Assembly (NCBI GenBank): GCA_900129675.1
Contig: FSRD01000001.1
Span: 6,933,501 to 6,997,500, forward strand
Reading direction: 5' to 3'
DNA: 64,000 nt
From: Bradyrhizobium erythrophlei
GTDB lineage: Bacteria > Pseudomonadota > Alphaproteobacteria > Rhizobiales > Xanthobacteraceae
In this document: one piece after another, positions 1 through 7,285 of the stretch
Position numbering within the stretch: the first letter of the stretch is position 1
Layout: every line of letters begins with the position of its first letter
Translations under genes and position numbers: made by a program
Notes under the pieces: generated by a model
Seen by the model: only the letters and a program-made list of their open reading frames with translations
What the model was told of the DNA's origin: nothing
Database searches by the model: none

Positions 1-587
1 CAATCCTGAAATCTCCGAGCCCTGACATCGCGGAACTCAACGAGATCGTGGACGATATTTTGAAGGATGACCAGCGCGCCAACGAGGTCATCCGGAGGAT
101 GCGTAGCCTGCTGAAAAAAGCACCTTTTGAACTGAAAAACTTCGACTTAAATGACCTTGTTCGCGAAACGCTTGGAGTTCTTTCTTCTCTTGCAGTTGGA
201 CGAAAAGTCGAACTGAGCAGTTTGATCACACAGAATGCGCTTCCGATACTCGGAGACCGCATCCAACTTCAACAAGTCATTCTGAACCTTGTCGTGAACG
301 GGATCGACGCGATGAGGGACACGCCGAGCGAAAATCGTATCATCAGCATTCGGACTTCGCGCGTCGAGAATGTTGCCCAGCTATCCGTGTCGGATCGCGG
401 TCCGGGCATTCCCGAAGACAAATTGAAAGAGGTCTTCGAACCGTTTTTTACCAGCAAGGCGGAAGGCATGGGCATGGGGCTGTCCATCGCGCGCACCATC
501 ATCGAGGCGCACCATGGGCTGATATCGGCAAAAAATCGGGATCACGGCGGCGCGTCGTTCCGGATCAGGCTTCCTCTCGTCTCATAG
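1..587 (+). CDS. Sensor histidine kinase, C-terminal part (cut by window edge)
   Basis: The frame is open from base 3 and ends at TAG 585-587; the N-terminal sensor and the phospho-accepting His lie outside the window. What remains is the second helix of the dimerisation domain (DDQRANEVIRRMRSLLKK) and a full HATPase_c domain: N box QQVILNLVVNGIDAM, G1 box DRGPGIP, F box EPFFTSK and G2 box GMGMGLSIA. Such kinases autophosphorylate and pass the phosphate to a response regulator. No regulator follows directly, so its partner is unknown. The same subfamily signature recurs in the decayed kinase at 10726-11011. The kinase assignment is firm; the signal sensed is unknown. Confidence 0.93.
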   Translation, partial: ILKSPSPDIAELNEIVDDILKDDQRANEVIRRMRSLLKKAPFELKNFDLNDLVRETLGVLSSLAVGRKVELSSLITQNALPILGDRIQLQQVILNLVVNGIDAMRDTPSENRIISIRTSRVENVAQLSVSDRGPGIPEDKLKEVFEPFFTSKAEGMGMGLSIARTIIEAHHGLISAKNRDHGGASFRIRLPLVS

Positions 588-635
588 TTGGGGATCCATG
601 GCACGACCCATACGAAGTAGACCCGACTTCCGCTC

Positions 636-946
636 GTGTGCAGGTTTTCGGATGCCGGCTTGACGAGGCTATCCACGCGCTCCGACGACCGGCGTCCGAA
701 AAGCGCCAAGGCACGAAATCGCGGGAAGTGGGGCACCGGCGGTGCCGCGGGCGCTATGGAGATTTAACCGCGGTACGTGATTTGAGTGCCGGGTAGTTTT
801 TCGAAGGGTGTACTGGCCTCGAAGGGATGCACAACTTTGGCGTTATGGCACGAGTGTTGCACAAGTGGGGAAAGCTCCTTTTGTCTCTTATGTGATTTCA
901 AAGAGTTAGGCGTTGTAAAAAGGTCACATTCGACAACTTCTGCGCG
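636..946. repeat. 311-bp dispersed repeat, copy 1
   Basis: This segment recurs at 2474-2784 in the same orientation with two mismatches by eye (C/T in a GCACGAAATC context and T/C in a CTTTTGTCTC context). Near its left end are inverted arms TTTTCGGATGCCGG (645-658) and CCGGCGTCCGAAAA (689-702), which can form a 14-bp stem with one G-U pair. A shorter divergent relative is at 26396-26525. Small ORFs inside are probably not genes. It may be a non-autonomous mobile element or a structured repeat; I do not recognise it. Confidence 0.85.
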
Positions 947-1132
947 GCGGGTCGAATGAGAATACCAATGGCCTGCTGAGACAGTACTTTCCTTAAGGGC
1001 ACCGACTTGTCGATGCATTCGCAAGCCCATCTGAACAAAGTGGCTCGTCAGCTAAATGAACGACCACGTGAGACCTTGCAATTTGAAACACCAGCAGAGA
1101 GATTTAACGCCTGTGTTGCGTCGACCGGTTGA
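947..1132 (+). pseudogene. IS30-family transposase, C-terminal remnant
   Basis: Translation gives GSNENTNGLLRQYFP, then after a one-base insertion in CCTTAAGGG the frame shifts to KGTDLSMHSQAHLNKVARQL and on to FETPAERFNACVASTG before TGA at 1130-1132. This matches the conserved C-terminus of IS30-family transposases from memory. The N-terminal part and the catalytic DDE core are missing. It starts exactly where the 311-bp repeat ends, so the junction is a rearrangement or insertion point. Non-functional. Confidence 0.8.
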
Positions 1133-1318
1133 GCCGGCAGGGGAAGACGGGAAGTCGCATTTTTGGGTCTTGAAGGCAGGTTTTGACCCGCATGGACATT
1201 GGAGCCTAGCCCGTGGTCTGTCGTGCTTTGATTGGAAAGGCGTCTAGCGGCAGTTCTGACGGCGGACGTCGCTGGCTGCAGCCGCATGATGTGAGGGCCA
1301 AGGTAGGCAGACCCTCCT

Positions 1319-1332
1319 TTGATCTAGGTCAA
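1319..1332. promoter_or_regulatory. FixK/FNR-type box (TTGATCTAGGTCAA)
   Basis: A near-perfect dyad matching the FixK/FNR consensus TTGAT-N4-ATCAA. It lies 97 bp before the start of the small exported protein at 1429, a spacing that fits activation of that gene. One of nine such boxes in the window; a FixK-like regulator is encoded at 9801-10472. Confidence 0.8.
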
Positions 1333-1428
1333 CGTCAGCGATCCTTTGGCGCTCACGCTATGTTCAGCCGCACCTGAGGCGGCTCCCGTCACCTTTCAGT
1401 GACGCAAGCGCGAAGAGGGAGGTCCGCC

Positions 1429-1692
1429 ATGCATCCGAGGAAGCGTCTTTCGATCAAGTCAGCGACTGTTGCCGGGATTGCTGCTAGCGCCTTGTTGGGG
1501 CTTGCAGGTCTCACTCTCAATCCAGCCCCAGCCAAGGCGGTCGTGTACTGCCAGTACGTTGAATATCCGACCGGCTGCGTTGCCCGGGCAGGCGTCGTGC
1601 TCAGGCCTCGTCCGGTGGCGCGCGCTGCGGTCCGTCATAACGCCGGTGGCAATGCAAATGGTGGCGTCAATCGCGTTGGGGCGCGGCGGTAA
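1429..1692 (+). CDS. Small exported protein of unknown function (87 aa)
   Basis: The ATG at 1429 follows AGGGAGG at a good distance, so it is preferred to an upstream in-frame start at 1399. The N-terminus has a basic stretch (MHPRKRLSIK), a hydrophobic core (VAGIAASALLGLAGLTL) and a likely signal-peptidase site after PAPAKA. The mature part is about 55 residues with two cysteines (VVYCQYVEYPTGCVAR) and a basic tail rich in R, G and N. A FixK box stands 97 bp upstream. Similar small periplasmic proteins are common in bradyrhizobia; no function is known to me. Confidence 0.75.
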   Translation: MHPRKRLSIKSATVAGIAASALLGLAGLTLNPAPAKAVVYCQYVEYPTGCVARAGVVLRPRPVARAAVRHNAGGNANGGVNRVGARR

Positions 1693-1809
1693 AGCACTTG
1701 TTTGCGGGTCACGACCTTGGCGCGGCAGACGGCAAGCCAGGTTCGTGAAACCCGTTTACATTTTGTGATTAGCAATTCTCCTGTTCTCGGAGAACGGAAG
1801 CCTGCTTAT

Positions 1810-1916
1810 GGCACAACCCGGACGAGTCGGGCCGGTCTTGCGATGTCCGTTCATTGGGGTAGATCGGAAGTCACCGGCTCAGGTGCAAACCGTCGCGAAT
1901 GACCCAACTGAGACAT
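1810..1916. repeat. Degenerate intergenic repeat, family 2, copy a
   Basis: This stretch shares with 21985-22091 a string of conserved blocks: GGGCCGGTCT, GATGTCCGTT, TAGA(T/C)CGGAAGT, CGCGAATGACCCA and TGAGACAT, with diverged sequence between. Partial relatives are at 23418-23500 and about 51985-52050. It looks like an old dispersed repeat. It lies in the 433-bp gap between two small exported-protein genes, in which I see no gene. Confidence 0.6.
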
Positions 1917-2125
1917 GAGCACCCCACGATTTGTGCAGCGCGCATCCGCAGTGCACCATCCCCCTCGACGCCTTTTCCTAATGGCCTGAGTATCTGGAGC
2001 GGTTGGCATCTGCAGAGCTTTGGCGACAACTATGTCGCTCGATGCGCTGCGCATATTCCTTGACATCTGGTGACGGTGGCCGACACTGCTGACACGGCCA
2101 TGGTGGATACTAGGGAGTAGGTGCA

Positions 2126-2341
2126 ATGAGGGCTTACTCAATTGTCGGACTGCTGTTTGCGGCAGTGGTGTTGGCGACGATTCCGGTCTCGCCGCAGGTG
2201 ACATCGCGCGGCGTGGGCGTGGAGTTAAGCGTTGATCAAGCGCAGGCCTACACGTACCGGCGCGCCCGCGTGACTGCGCGTCGTGTCGGCCGTCGCGAGT
2301 ACCGCCATACGCGTCGCGCCGTGCGGCGTGGTGTCTATTAA
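2126..2341 (+). CDS. Small basic exported protein (71 aa)
   Basis: The ATG at 2126 follows GGGAGTAGG. Residues 1-30 form a signal peptide (MRAYSIVGLLFAAVVLATIP), probably cleaved near the QA of SVDQAQA. The mature part is only about 35 residues and very Arg-rich (YRRARVTARRVGRREYRHTR). No FixK box is visible upstream. The composition suggests a periplasmic nucleic-acid- or envelope-binding peptide, but that is a guess. The strong ribosome site and signal peptide support it as a real gene. Confidence 0.65.
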   Translation: MRAYSIVGLLFAAVVLATIPVSPQVTSRGVGVELSVDQAQAYTYRRARVTARRVGRREYRHTRRAVRRGVY

Positions 2342-2473
2342 CGGAGCGCGATAGGCGCCGACAAGGTACGAGACGGTGATCAAAGTGCTCGATCACTCGG
2401 CCGCGCCGACGAGGTGATTGAGTAAATCACTGCGGTTCGTGCATGTCGTTTGCTGCGGTGCATGAGTCCGGAA

Positions 2474-2784
2474 GTGTGCAGGTTTTCGGATGCCGGCTTG
2501 ACGAGGCTATCCACGCGCTCCGACGACCGGCGTCCGAAAAGCGCCAAGGCATGAAATCGCGGGAAGTGGGGCACCGGCGGTGCCGCGGGCGCTATGGAGA
2601 TTTAACCGCGGTACGTGATTTGAGTGCCGGGTAGTTTTTCGAAGGGTGTACTGGCCTCGAAGGGATGCACAACTTTGGCGTTATGGCACGAGTGTTGCAC
2701 AAGTGGGGAAAGCTCCTTTTGCCTCTTATGTGATTTCAAAGAGTTAGGCGTTGTAAAAAGGTCACATTCGACAACTTCTGCGCG
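2474..2784. repeat. 311-bp dispersed repeat, copy 2
   Basis: Same length and orientation as 636-946, with two visible substitutions. The flanks of the two copies are unrelated, so the shared segment has sharp ends: a GTGTGCAGG start and a TTCTGCGCG end. Downstream, to about 3071, I recognise no gene. Confidence 0.85.
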
Positions 2785-3071
2785 ATCAGTCTTGCGACAG
2801 CCATGGAGCATCATAGGGCGAACCAATTTTTGAAGACTGCAACAAACCTCAATTTTGTCCAACCGAAACTGTTTCAACCTACTCGTCAAGATGATCACTG
2901 CTTCTCCGATTGCACGGTGTTCGTCATTCAAATTCTTGACGATGCAGATGTGGTCTTCCGCATCTCGGACGCGGAATTTGCGGACGTTCTACGTTTCTAC
3001 CCGCGGCCACCATGCTCGCAGGCAAGCCGCACCGCCTCAACGGGCGAACTATCGCGCAGCGCTTTAGTGGT

Positions 3072-3345
3072 GTGCTGAGCATGTTCAGTAACTTGGAGGT
3101 GAAAGTCCTCAACCCAACCTGATGGAGGTGAAGGGTTAGTGACAACGCAAGGGCTATCGCCGCGAGGCGAGGTCTGAAGGAAGCGTAGAGCAAACGTGCG
3201 AGTCGATGGACAAAAACCGGATACAAGGCGCGAGCGTCGGACGAGCGGGCCACTTACCGCGAAGTCCATATCCATCAAGGATGCGAAGCGTAGATCCGGC
3301 GACCTGTGCACGGAAAGTAACTGAACTTACCCCAGGAGATCTGCT
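3072..3345 (+). ncRNA. Group II intron, 5' (domain I) fragment
   Basis: The segment begins GTGCTGAGC and contains landmarks of a common bacterial group II intron: TTGGAGGTGAAAGTCCTC, AACCTGATGGAGGTGAAG, AACGCAAGGGCTATCGCCGC, GTCTGAAGGAAGCGTAGAGC and CGGAAAGTAACTGAACTTAC, ending at GGAGATCTGC. These match domain I/5' regions as I recall them. No reverse-transcriptase ORF or domain V/VI follows; the sequence switches at once to a response-regulator remnant. This is therefore a truncated, inactive intron. An RT fragment occurs far away at 62484-62655. Confidence 0.75.
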
Positions 3346-3500
3346 CTGTGTCGCTTCCTGCCGCTCACGCGGCGTGAGCGTCGCAACAAGCGCGAGAAGG
3401 CGGTCAATGGCTTTTGCGGCCCAGGATGCTTGGTGCCGCTCCAATGCCCGATCGATTGCGGGCAACAATTCGTCGGACGACACCGGCTTTGTCAGAAGGT
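3346..3500 (-). pseudogene. FixJ-like response regulator remnant
   Basis: On the minus strand the sequence reads LTKPVSSDELLPAIDRALER followed by a linker and LLALVATLTPRERQ. This is the end of a receiver domain (the conserved Lys of the TKP motif) and the first helix of a LuxR-type HTH. It resembles the same region of the intact FixJ-like protein at 11021-11689. The phospho-acceptor half and most of the HTH are gone. It abuts the intron fragment, whose insertion or a deletion may have destroyed the gene. Confidence 0.7.
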
Positions 3501-3709
3501 GGTGCGCAGGCGGAGATCGGAAATATGAGTGCGTTGAGGAGGATCAATGACCTGGGGATCCGGGGTCGTGACCGACAAAACTCGATAAGAGCATAGAAAG
3601 TCCGCTTTCAGGTGCATAGTCGTCAAAGCCGATTGGCACGGCATGTTGAACCCTGTTTGTGGAGCATGATTTAGCAGCACTGAGAACTCGGCGGCTGTTC
3701 ATTGAGTGT

Positions 3710-4468
3710 TCACGGCTCTCCGGCGTGCGCGACCGGTGTCGTGCAAGGCCTCTGTCCGTCGTGGGCTGTCGCTTCGGTCTCAACGTTAACGGCGGGGTCG
3801 CAAACTGGGCTGGTCTCCCGACTTCGGGTCATGCTCGCAGCGCCATAGTTCTTCCGGAAGGGATTGGTTCGGTGCACGTTCAGCCCGGCCAGATCGCGAT
3901 TGTCCAGAAAGGTGATCTTGGCCGGAGGCGTCGCGACGATTTTGCCGATGATAGAATGCGGCACTCCGAGTCCGACTAGAAGCCGCGACGTCTGGACGGT
4001 AATACGGGCGCTGTCTGCGTCTTCCTTCCCGCGATCGTTGGAAACAGAATGCACTCCGATTTTGCAACCTCGGCCCATGTACCTTTCCTTCGCGGCGAAG
4101 AAGATGAGGGCGCACACCGAGTCGCATTCCTTGGACGCGTACACAACCAGGCCCTTGTCTCGAACGGCCCGCGCGATGTCCAAGCCTACTTCGAGGGAGC
4201 CGCCGCCGGACCTGATCTCCAGGCCCACGACCGAGCCGTTTTGCAGGATATTTTTCAGTCGGCGATAGTCTCCGACGGTCACGTCACCGCGTAGCCGGAG
4301 AACTGTCCCGGAGTCGGTCCCCACGCGTTTTATCTGAAAGGCACTGGCTGGCTGGAGAAGCGCGATCAGCACGAGGAGCGTAACCAGCTTGAGTACCATT
4401 GTCAGGTTGAGGAGCATCGCGCGAGACAAATGTTTACGGGCGTATTTCGTTGTTCGCATAGCAAACAT
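3710..4468 (-). CDS. Exported ClpP/crotonase-like protein (COG3904-type)
   Basis: The protein starts with a long hydrophobic segment (MVLKLVTLLVLIALLQPASA), a signal peptide or anchor. The next 150 residues have the ClpP/crotonase-like pattern of predicted periplasmic proteins: VTVGDYRRLKNIL, then GLEIRSGGGSLEVGLDIARA, then the segment with the presumed nucleophile region KECDSVCALIFFAAKERYMG, and GCKIGVHSVS. The last 50 residues are low complexity. The start is uncertain: 4468, 4417 or 4399 are possible and none has a good Shine-Dalgarno. A FixK box (4485-4498) lies just before the first ATG. Whether it is catalytic cannot be told. Confidence 0.7.
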   Translation of the reverse strand: MFAMRTTKYARKHLSRAMLLNLTMVLKLVTLLVLIALLQPASAFQIKRVGTDSGTVLRLRGDVTVGDYRRLKNILQNGSVVGLEIRSGGGSLEVGLDIARAVRDKGLVVYASKECDSVCALIFFAAKERYMGRGCKIGVHSVSNDRGKEDADSARITVQTSRLLVGLGVPHSIIGKIVATPPAKITFLDNRDLAGLNVHRTNPFRKNYGAASMTRSRETSPVCDPAVNVETEATAHDGQRPCTTPVAHAGEP

Positions 4469-4484
4469 CGGCGCGCAGGGTGCA

Positions 4485-4498
4485 TTGATCTAAGTCAA
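4485..4498. promoter_or_regulatory. FixK/FNR-type box (TTGATCTAAGTCAA)
   Basis: Thirteen of fourteen positions fit a TTGAT-N4-RTCAA dyad. It sits between the minus-strand ClpP-like gene and a plus-strand small gene (4507). It is very close to either first possible start codon, so a downstream start (4417 or 4399 on the minus strand) is more consistent with activation from this box. Confidence 0.75.
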
Positions 4499-4506
4499 TT
4501 GCAATC

Positions 4507-4684
4507 ATGGCTGAAATCAACGAACTCTCCGTTGGGAAGGCGCTCGATAAATTGCGTGCCGGCGATGCACAGCAATCGATTCAATAACAAGATTGATGCG
4601 CTCGATGAAGAGATAGAGCGCATGCGGACGCAGAGACTGCGTCTCGAGCAGCACCAACGCAAGCGCGATAAAGGCAATCGTTGA
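4507..4684 (+). pseudogene. Small coiled-coil protein gene with a frameshift
   Basis: From ATG 4507 the frame reads MAEINELSVGKALDKLRAGD and stops at TAA soon after. An overlapping frame continues with NKIDALDEEIERMRTQRLRL and a charged tail to TGA at 4682-4684. Joined, the two parts resemble a short bradyrhizobial protein with a conserved SVGK..DKLR start and a charged coiled-coil end, so a single indel near 4575-4590 probably broke it. The second half could still be made from ATG 4565 (39 aa). A FixK box lies directly upstream. Confidence 0.55.
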
Positions 4685-4801
4685 AACGTCTATTCCATGC
4701 CCTGGAAGTTGAGCGCTCGCTTTCCTGGTGATTTCGCGGCAGACGGAAGCGGCCTCAACGGAGGAACTCAATCCCGGTTCCCGGCACGCCAGCGCTGCTG
4801 A

Positions 4802-4815
4802 TTGATCTAGATCAA
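4802..4815. promoter_or_regulatory. FixK/FNR-type box (TTGATCTAGATCAA)
   Basis: A perfect 14-bp palindrome, the ideal FixK/FNR sequence, 50 bp before the ATG at 4866. Placement relative to the gene is what is expected for a class II activator site. Confidence 0.88.
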
Positions 4816-4865
4816 CCGCCCGAAGACGTGAAGCGCATGGTTAGACCCCAACCATGGAGGCTTCC

Positions 4866-5201
4866 ATGAAGCAAACCAGAACCAGGCGAGCGGTCTTGGC
4901 TGCCGCCGTTCTCGCGGGCGGGATGACGGGATCGATCGAATGGCGAAGCAACACCGGTCCTTCGCATCATCTTATCCGTGGAGATTTCACGATTTCGGCA
5001 TCCAGGGCCGTCGCCGGTGAGGCGCGTGGACCGATGCGTCGCGCCTCCTGCATTCTCGTCCGGTATTACGTCGCCAGATACACGGCGGCTACCGCCGAGG
5101 CCTGGGCTCGAAGCAAAGGCGCAACGGACGCCGAGATACAGGCCGCCCGGGGCTGCATCAAGCCTCAACAAACCGCGTGGGTCGGCCAGGGCGCTTACTA
5201 A
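4866..5201 (+). CDS. Small exported protein of unknown function (111 aa)
   Basis: GGAGG at 4856-4860 positions the ATG at 4866; an in-frame ATG at 4854 overlaps the ribosome site and is less likely. Residues 1-22 (KQTRTRRAVLAAAVLAGGMTG) form a twin-Arg-like or Sec signal. The rest contains two cysteines (RRASCILVRYYVARYTAATA ... ARGCIKPQQ) and helical AEAWARSKGATDAEIQAAR. A perfect FixK box stands 50 bp upstream. I do not recognise the family; the two cysteines could form a disulphide in the periplasm. Confidence 0.75.
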   Translation: MKQTRTRRAVLAAAVLAGGMTGSIEWRSNTGPSHHLIRGDFTISASRAVAGEARGPMRRASCILVRYYVARYTAATAEAWARSKGATDAEIQAARGCIKPQQTAWVGQGAY

Positions 5202-5306
5202 ACCGGTCAGGAACATCGGTAGTGCTCTCGTTCCGCAAGAAGTGGGGAACCAGATCGGATCGGCACCGAACGCGGCCGCCGCTGGGCATGACCATGGAGG
5301 GTTGTT

Positions 5307-5483
5307 GTGAGCTATGTCCTGATCGTCGTCGGCTGGCTCGGCGGGGCCGTAAATGGCGCTGCCGTATCGTCCCAGGAATTTACCAGTGCAGAGCGCTGCG
5401 AGGCAGCGCGGCTTGCGCTGGTTGAGGATGCCAAGGCCCGTGGGCTTGGGGATGCGCTCAGGGCAATCTGCCTGCAAAAGTGA
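5307..5483 (+). CDS. Small protein, 58 aa, paralogue of the gene at 14660
   Basis: GTG at 5307 follows GGAGG. The protein starts with a hydrophobic segment (SYVLIVVGWLGGAVNGAAVS), then QEFTSAERCEAARLALVEDA and a short tail with one more cysteine (ICLQK). The copy at 14660-14836 has the same length and start-codon type and roughly 60-65% identical residues, including QEFTSAERC and AARLAL; this conservation shows both are real genes. It probably belongs to the FixK-box transcription unit starting at 4802. Likely exported or membrane-anchored; function unknown. Confidence 0.75.
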   Translation: MSYVLIVVGWLGGAVNGAAVSSQEFTSAERCEAARLALVEDAKARGLGDALRAICLQK

Positions 5484-5550
5484 AACACCCCGCAAGCCCG
5501 TGGGTCGGCGAAATGGCCGCGCGCGCAAAATCGGCCACTACAAGGTGCAA

Positions 5551-5811
5551 TCAGTGGCACGCGGGCGGCGGTGACACGACCATTTCCCTGTTACATATCT
5601 TGCATCGCGCACTGGTCCCCACGATCTCGCAAGCGGGGTCGCCCGATACGATGCGGCGGTGGCATTTCGGGCAGACATATCCAGCGATAGTCGGAGTGAA
5701 GTCATACTGCGGGCCGACATGGGCACACATCATGTGATGAAACACGGGAAAAACCTCCAGCGCGGCTGAGCCGCAAGCCGGGCACTCCGATTGGTGCTCT
5801 TCGATCTGCAT
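5551..5811 (-). CDS. Cysteine-rich zinc-binding protein, TackOD1-like
   Basis: An 86-residue protein with an ordered set of metal ligands: CPAC near residue 10, HHMMC near 26, CPKC near 48 and CKIC near 70. The pattern (CPxCGS, then H..C.HVGPQYDF, then CPKC, then a last CxxC) matches the TackOD1 metal-binding domain, known from signalling proteins, as I recall it. It would be a soluble two-site zinc ribbon. It lies convergent to the FixK-linked small genes and has no visible box of its own. The family call is moderate; zinc binding is likely. Confidence 0.7.
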   Translation of the reverse strand: MQIEEHQSECPACGSAALEVFPVFHHMMCAHVGPQYDFTPTIAGYVCPKCHRRIVSGDPACEIVGTSARCKICNREMVVSPPPACH

Positions 5812-5924
5812 TCCGCAGCACTCGGTTCTGTCCGACCGTCACATCTGGCCAAGCCCAAACAGGCGGACCAGCATGGTGGCGATCCATGAAGTGAAGTCGG
5901 TGTAGTGCATGTGAACGTACACCG

Positions 5925-6095
5925 TCGAGTTCAGCGCTGGCCAGGGTAGGGCGGCCGTTGGCGCCGGTAAGCGTCGCAGGCGTTGCACGACGGACGACGC
6001 GCCGCGCGGTGGTGGGCGGAGCGGCCGTAGGTGCAGCCGCCGTTGGTACCGGCTGCGTCCGCGTGCTGGTGAACGGTTCCTATGTCTGCCGCTGA
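5925..6095 (+). pseudogene. Remnant of a small exported Ala/Gly/Val-rich protein
   Basis: The frame ending at TGA 6093-6095 reads VSVAGVARRTTRRAVVGGAA, continues with GAAAVG and ends TGCVRVLVNGSYVCR. The RRGVAVG..GAAAVGAAA core and Cys-containing end resemble the intact protein at 16712-17014. No start codon or signal peptide is in frame, so the 5' end appears lost. Confidence 0.5.
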
Positions 6096-6252
6096 CATGT
6101 AGCCACGCGGGTCGCGAAGGTGCATTCGGGTGGCGTGGTGCGACTTTTCAACGCGCGCCCACGCTCCTGGCGCATCGGTGCGAGAACAAAGCCGATTGTT
6201 CTTCGATCGAACTGCTGCCATCATTGCGTCAAGCAACGCAGGCATTGTATCG

Positions 6253-6530
6253 ATGCAGAACCTCCGGCTGTGCGCTACGAGCGTGATCACGGCCCTGTTG
6301 GTCGGTTGCGGTGTCACCTGCGCTTTTGCGATTCCGCTGACGCCGTTCCGTTACGAATCACAGGCGCAGCGGCACTGTCCTGCGATGTCATCGTCTGGCT
6401 CGATCTCCGTAAGGGGATCTACTACGCGAAGCGGCAGCGGTGGTATGGCCGCGGCTTTACCGGAAGTTTCGTGTGCCAGGAGGAAGCTCGCGCCGGCGGA
6501 TATCGCCGCTCACTGCTTGGGTTGCGGTAA
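6253..6530 (+). pseudogene. Exported protein with a frameshift (HCP..VVWL family)
   Basis: ATG 6253 opens a signal peptide (MQNLRLCATSVITALLVGCG...FA). After about 45 residues the homologous continuation is in another frame: DVIVWLDLRKGIYYAKRQRW, then YGRGFTGSFVCQEEARAGGY, ending at TAA 6528-6530. Bradyrhizobia have many small exported proteins of the form HCP-D-VVWLN...GIYH..G.RWYG.T..G.(Y/F)VC..EA; this fits if one base is restored near 6370-6390. As it stands, the first frame runs on to 6555 into unrelated residues, so the gene is probably dead. Confidence 0.65.
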
Positions 6531-6570
6531 CGTGTCCCAACCGAGTGAACCATGAAGCGAAGCACCCGGT

Positions 6571-7092
6571 TCAGGGCAGTTGCAACGCAAGATGGATCAC
6601 TTGTGGGGAGCCTTTCGAGGCGGTTTTGAAGCCGAACTTCTTGAACAGCTTCAACATCGCGGTATTTTCGGGCAGGACTTCCGCGATCAGTTCCTTGAGG
6701 CCTGCGTCGCGCGCTAAAGCAGCCAGATGGCGCATCAAGATCGTCCCAATGCCCTGGCCCTGATAGTCATCGACCACAATGAAGGCGATCTCCGCCTGAC
6801 CTGGCTGGACGACGATATAACGGCCGCCGCCCACGATAGCCGGCTGTCCATCTTCGTCGATTTGCGCGACGAGCGCGACATGGGTTTCGAAGTCGATGTC
6901 CATGAAGAAGGCCAGTTCCCGTTCGGAAAAACCCTTCTTTGGCACGAAGAAGCGTCGTTGAAGCGAATGCATGCTGGTGCGTCCGACCGCCGCGAGCATA
7001 TCGGCCCGGTCATCGGGACGAAGCGCACGGATTTTGACCGGACGGCCGTCGCGAAGATGCTCGAGGGCCGAATAATCGGCGGCTTCAGCCAT
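6571..7092 (-). CDS. GNAT-family N-acetyltransferase
   Basis: The start at 7092 (MAEAADYSALEHLRDGRPVK) has GGGAG upstream; longer reading is possible but lacks support and would cross the FixK box. The 173-residue protein has the GNAT fold signatures: strand 4 AEIAFIVVDDYQGQGIGTIL with the acetyl-CoA pyrophosphate loop Q-G-Q-G-I-G-T, and helix 5 region ENTAMLKLFKKFGF. Related stand-alone GNAT domains occur in anaerobic or stress regulons of rhizobia, sometimes as protein acetyltransferases. Divergent from the AI-2E gene with a shared FixK box 71 bp upstream. Acceptor substrate unknown. Confidence 0.88.
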   Translation of the reverse strand: MAEAADYSALEHLRDGRPVKIRALRPDDRADMLAAVGRTSMHSLQRRFFVPKKGFSERELAFFMDIDFETHVALVAQIDEDGQPAIVGGGRYIVVQPGQAEIAFIVVDDYQGQGIGTILMRHLAALARDAGLKELIAEVLPENTAMLKLFKKFGFKTASKGSPQVIHLALQLP

Positions 7093-7162
7093 GATGGATG
7101 GCTCCCGGGTCTCCGATGGACATGTTCCCAAAGAGCCAGAGTGACCTTTTGCGTGCGTGTGC

Positions 7163-7176
7163 TTGATCTGGATCAA
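7163..7176. promoter_or_regulatory. FixK/FNR-type box (TTGATCTGGATCAA)
   Basis: A near-perfect dyad in the divergent region between the acetyltransferase (start 7092) and the AI-2E transporter (start 7286). Either or both genes could be controlled from it: 70 bp to the left start, 109 bp to the right start. Confidence 0.85.
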
Positions 7177-7285
7177 GCTGGAGCTTGCGCGAGCGCCGAT
7201 AGGCTCGGAACGTAAGGGCAGGTTCTATCGTGCTGCATCTAGTCCGCGCGCCAGGTTGCGCGCGAGTGAACGAGGTATCGAAACG

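Noticed and set aside
2399..2426. Scrap reading GRADEVIE plus stop
   Set aside because: Resembles the last codons of ABC substrate-binding proteins (as at 55062-55176), but only eight residues, too short to annotate.
4812..5528. Long minus-strand frame (238 codons)
   Set aside because: Antisense to two small genes with good ribosome sites (4866, 5307); sequence is Arg/Pro-rich and random-looking.
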